From Lentzea sp. NBRC 102530 (GTDB taxonomy: Bacteria; Actinomycetota; Actinomycetes; Mycobacteriales; Pseudonocardiaceae): a stretch of DNA of 64,000 nucleotides. Below are positions 63,077 to 64,000 of this stretch, in pieces. Position numbers and translations under genes: made by a program. Numbering within the stretch: position 1 is the stretch's first letter; each line of letters opens with the position of its first letter. The notes beneath the pieces are model-generated. The model saw only the letters and a list, made by a program, of their open reading frames with translations, did no database searches and had not been told where the DNA came from. Location of the stretch: contig NZ_BSTF01000005.1 of assembly GCF_030269365.1 (NCBI RefSeq), forward strand, positions 1-64,000, read 5' to 3'.

Positions 63077-63973
63077 ATGCGACTGCCGGCGGTTCTGGTC
63101 CTGCTCGTGCTGATGGCCACTCCGGCGCACAGCACACCCAGGATCGTCGGCGGTGTGCCGGTCGACGACGTCGCCGAGGCGCCGTGGGTGGTGGCCCTGA
63201 CGACAACGTCCGGCGCGCAGTTCTGCGGCGGAGCGCTGCTCGGCCCGACGCAGGTCGTCACGGCGGCGCACTGCGTGCAGGGCCGCGAACCCGCCTCGAT
63301 CACGGTCGTCGGCGGCCGGCTGGACCTGCGCACGGACGTCGGCGTGACCACCGCCGGTGCGTCCTACCGGCTCGTCGACGGGTACGTGACTCCCTCCCGC
63401 GGCAAGGACATCGCCCTGCTGACGCTCGCGGAACCGTTGCCGTACCAGCCGCTCCCGGTCGCCGACCCCGGCGTGCACATGCCGGGCACGGTCGGGGTCG
63501 TGTACGGCTGGGGCAGGCAGGCGGAGCACGACACGAACAAGAGCCCGTTGCTGCACAAGGCCTTCGTCCCGATCTGGGCGGACGGCCAGTGCGCCGCGAC
63601 CTACGCGCGCTACGACGCGCAGTCGATGTTCTGCGCGGGCTACCCGGACGGCGGCATCGACGCCTGCATCGACGACTCGGGCGGCCCGTACGTGGTGAAC
63701 GGCCGCTTGGCGGGCATCGTCTCGTGGGGCATCGGCTGCGCCAGGCCGAACGCGCCAGGCGTCTACACGCGGGTCACGACCTACCTGACCCCGAAACCTC
63801 AGACGACCAGCCCCACTGACATCGTCAGGAACACCGCGGCGCACACCGCGTCCAGCGCGGTGGTGACCCCGGGCCGCTTCAACCGCCCGGCGACCCGGGA
63901 AGCCGCCAGCACGATCATCAACTCCCACACCGCCGCCAGCCCCAGGAACACCACGGCCAGCATGGCGAGCTGA
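63077..63973 (+). CDS. Trypsin-like protein with altered oxyanion site and long tail (second of tandem pair)
   Basis: A 298-aa paralogue of the previous gene. Signal peptide (cleavage after PAHS), IVGG activation site, His in TAAHC (about residue 65), Asp in GKDIALLTL and Ser201 in CIDDSGGP. The residue equivalent to chymotrypsin Gly193 is Asp199, which should disturb the oxyanion hole. The S1 domain ends near base 63790 but no stop occurs until 63973, so about 58 extra residues (Thr/Ala/Asn-rich) follow, read antisense to the lysE gene. The ATG at 63077 is the start; an upstream in-frame codon at 63041 is inside the previous gene. Confidence 0.88.
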   Translation: MRLPAVLVLLVLMATPAHSTPRIVGGVPVDDVAEAPWVVALTTTSGAQFCGGALLGPTQVVTAAHCVQGREPASITVVGGRLDLRTDVGVTTAGASYRLVDGYVTPSRGKDIALLTLAEPLPYQPLPVADPGVHMPGTVGVVYGWGRQAEHDTNKSPLLHKAFVPIWADGQCAATYARYDAQSMFCAGYPDGGIDACIDDSGGPYVVNGRLAGIVSWGIGCARPNAPGVYTRVTTYLTPKPQTTSPTDIVRNTAAHTASSAVVTPGRFNRPATREAASTIINSHTAASPRNTTASMAS

Positions 63974-64000
63974 GGCGCCGGTTCACCCGATCCGATGAAC
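63799..64000 (-). CDS. LysE-type amino-acid exporter, C-terminal part
   Basis: Incomplete at the window edge: the last 66 codons of a membrane protein, reading leftward to a TGA at 63801-63799. Two hydrophobic helices (LAMLAVVFLGLAAVWELMIV, then VCAAVFLTMSVGLVV) separated by ASRVAGRLKRPGVTTALDA match the C-terminal end of LysE/RhtB exporters. It overlaps the tail of the second trypsin gene by 175 bp on the opposite strand; codon logic favours this frame as the older coding sequence. Confidence 0.78.
   Translation of the reverse strand, partial: FIGSGEPAPQLAMLAVVFLGLAAVWELMIVLAASRVAGRLKRPGVTTALDAVCAAVFLTMSVGLVV

Overview
The window is high-GC actinobacterial chromosome, most likely from the Pseudonocardiaceae (Lentzea/Saccharothrix-like; the genus is a guess). 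The evidence is the gene content (mycothione reductase, DUF2631, a GNAT with an N-terminal DUF4081-type half, XRE/DUF5753 and DUF574 proteins) and a core gene order like the Mycobacterium tuberculosis block from rpsB to mapB: rpsB-tsf-pyrH-frr-cdsA-rlmN ... dxr-rseP-ispG-GNAT-PBP-map. I see no rRNA, tRNA, CRISPR, phage or transposase.

Layout. 0.2-5.2 kb: an M23-like secreted protein facing away from rpsB-tsf-pyrH-frr-cdsA, with strong hairpins between the translation genes. 5.2-12.7 kb: a two-domain VOC protein, a methyltransferase, an aldo/keto reductase, a PadR regulator, rlmN with a coupled unknown gene, a Cys-rich exported protein, two unknown proteins and a beta-carbonic anhydrase. 12.8-17.7 kb: the remnant of a ricin-type lectin gene, two tandem Ser/Thr receptor kinases, a divergent HxlR/oxidoreductase pair and a DUF2631 membrane protein. 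17.8-25.7 kb: a polyamine-type ABC importer split by a TetR-P450 pair on the other strand, then a two-component system whose kinase has an unusual extra C-terminal domain. 25.9-33.6 kb: GlsB-like protein, dxr-rseP-ispG, GNAT, penicillin-binding lipoprotein, a 42-aa coupled ORF and map.

33.6-47.2 kb: alpha/beta hydrolase divergent from cobQ, EamA exporter divergent from a LysR gene, epoxide hydrolase plus AlkZ-like protein, GntR divergent from an MFS exporter, VOC, flavodoxin-like protein, mycothione reductase, PEBP protein, deacetylase lipoprotein and three tandem AMIN-like exported proteins. 47.3-52.4 kb: lon with an HspR-type HAIR operator, a P450-like stub with a damaged heme loop, a DUF574 methyltransferase, and a stand-alone PheS-like ligase fused to an FDX-ACB-like domain behind a two-hairpin leader. 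52.4-58.4 kb: a membrane patatin, a GntR/UTRA regulator beside a UTRA-only protein and a divergent XRE/DUF5753 regulator, an unknown protein, then the last two genes of a three-gene leftward operon (P-loop kinase, Vat/CatB acetyltransferase). 58.4-64 kb: the ABC exporter that begins that operon, an alpha/beta hydrolase divergent from an M48 protease, two trypsin-like proteases, and the 3' end of a LysE-type exporter.

Two traits recur. Many starts lack a Shine-Dalgarno and instead have a TANNNT hexamer 6-8 nt upstream, as expected of leaderless mRNAs. Genes are tightly packed: GTGA/ATGA start-stop overlaps within operons, and CTAG/CTAA shared stops between convergent genes. The observations most worth following are the PheS-like ligase with its leader, the histidine kinase with an extracytoplasmic C-terminal domain, the P450-like stub, and the second trypsin, whose tail is read antisense to lysE codons.
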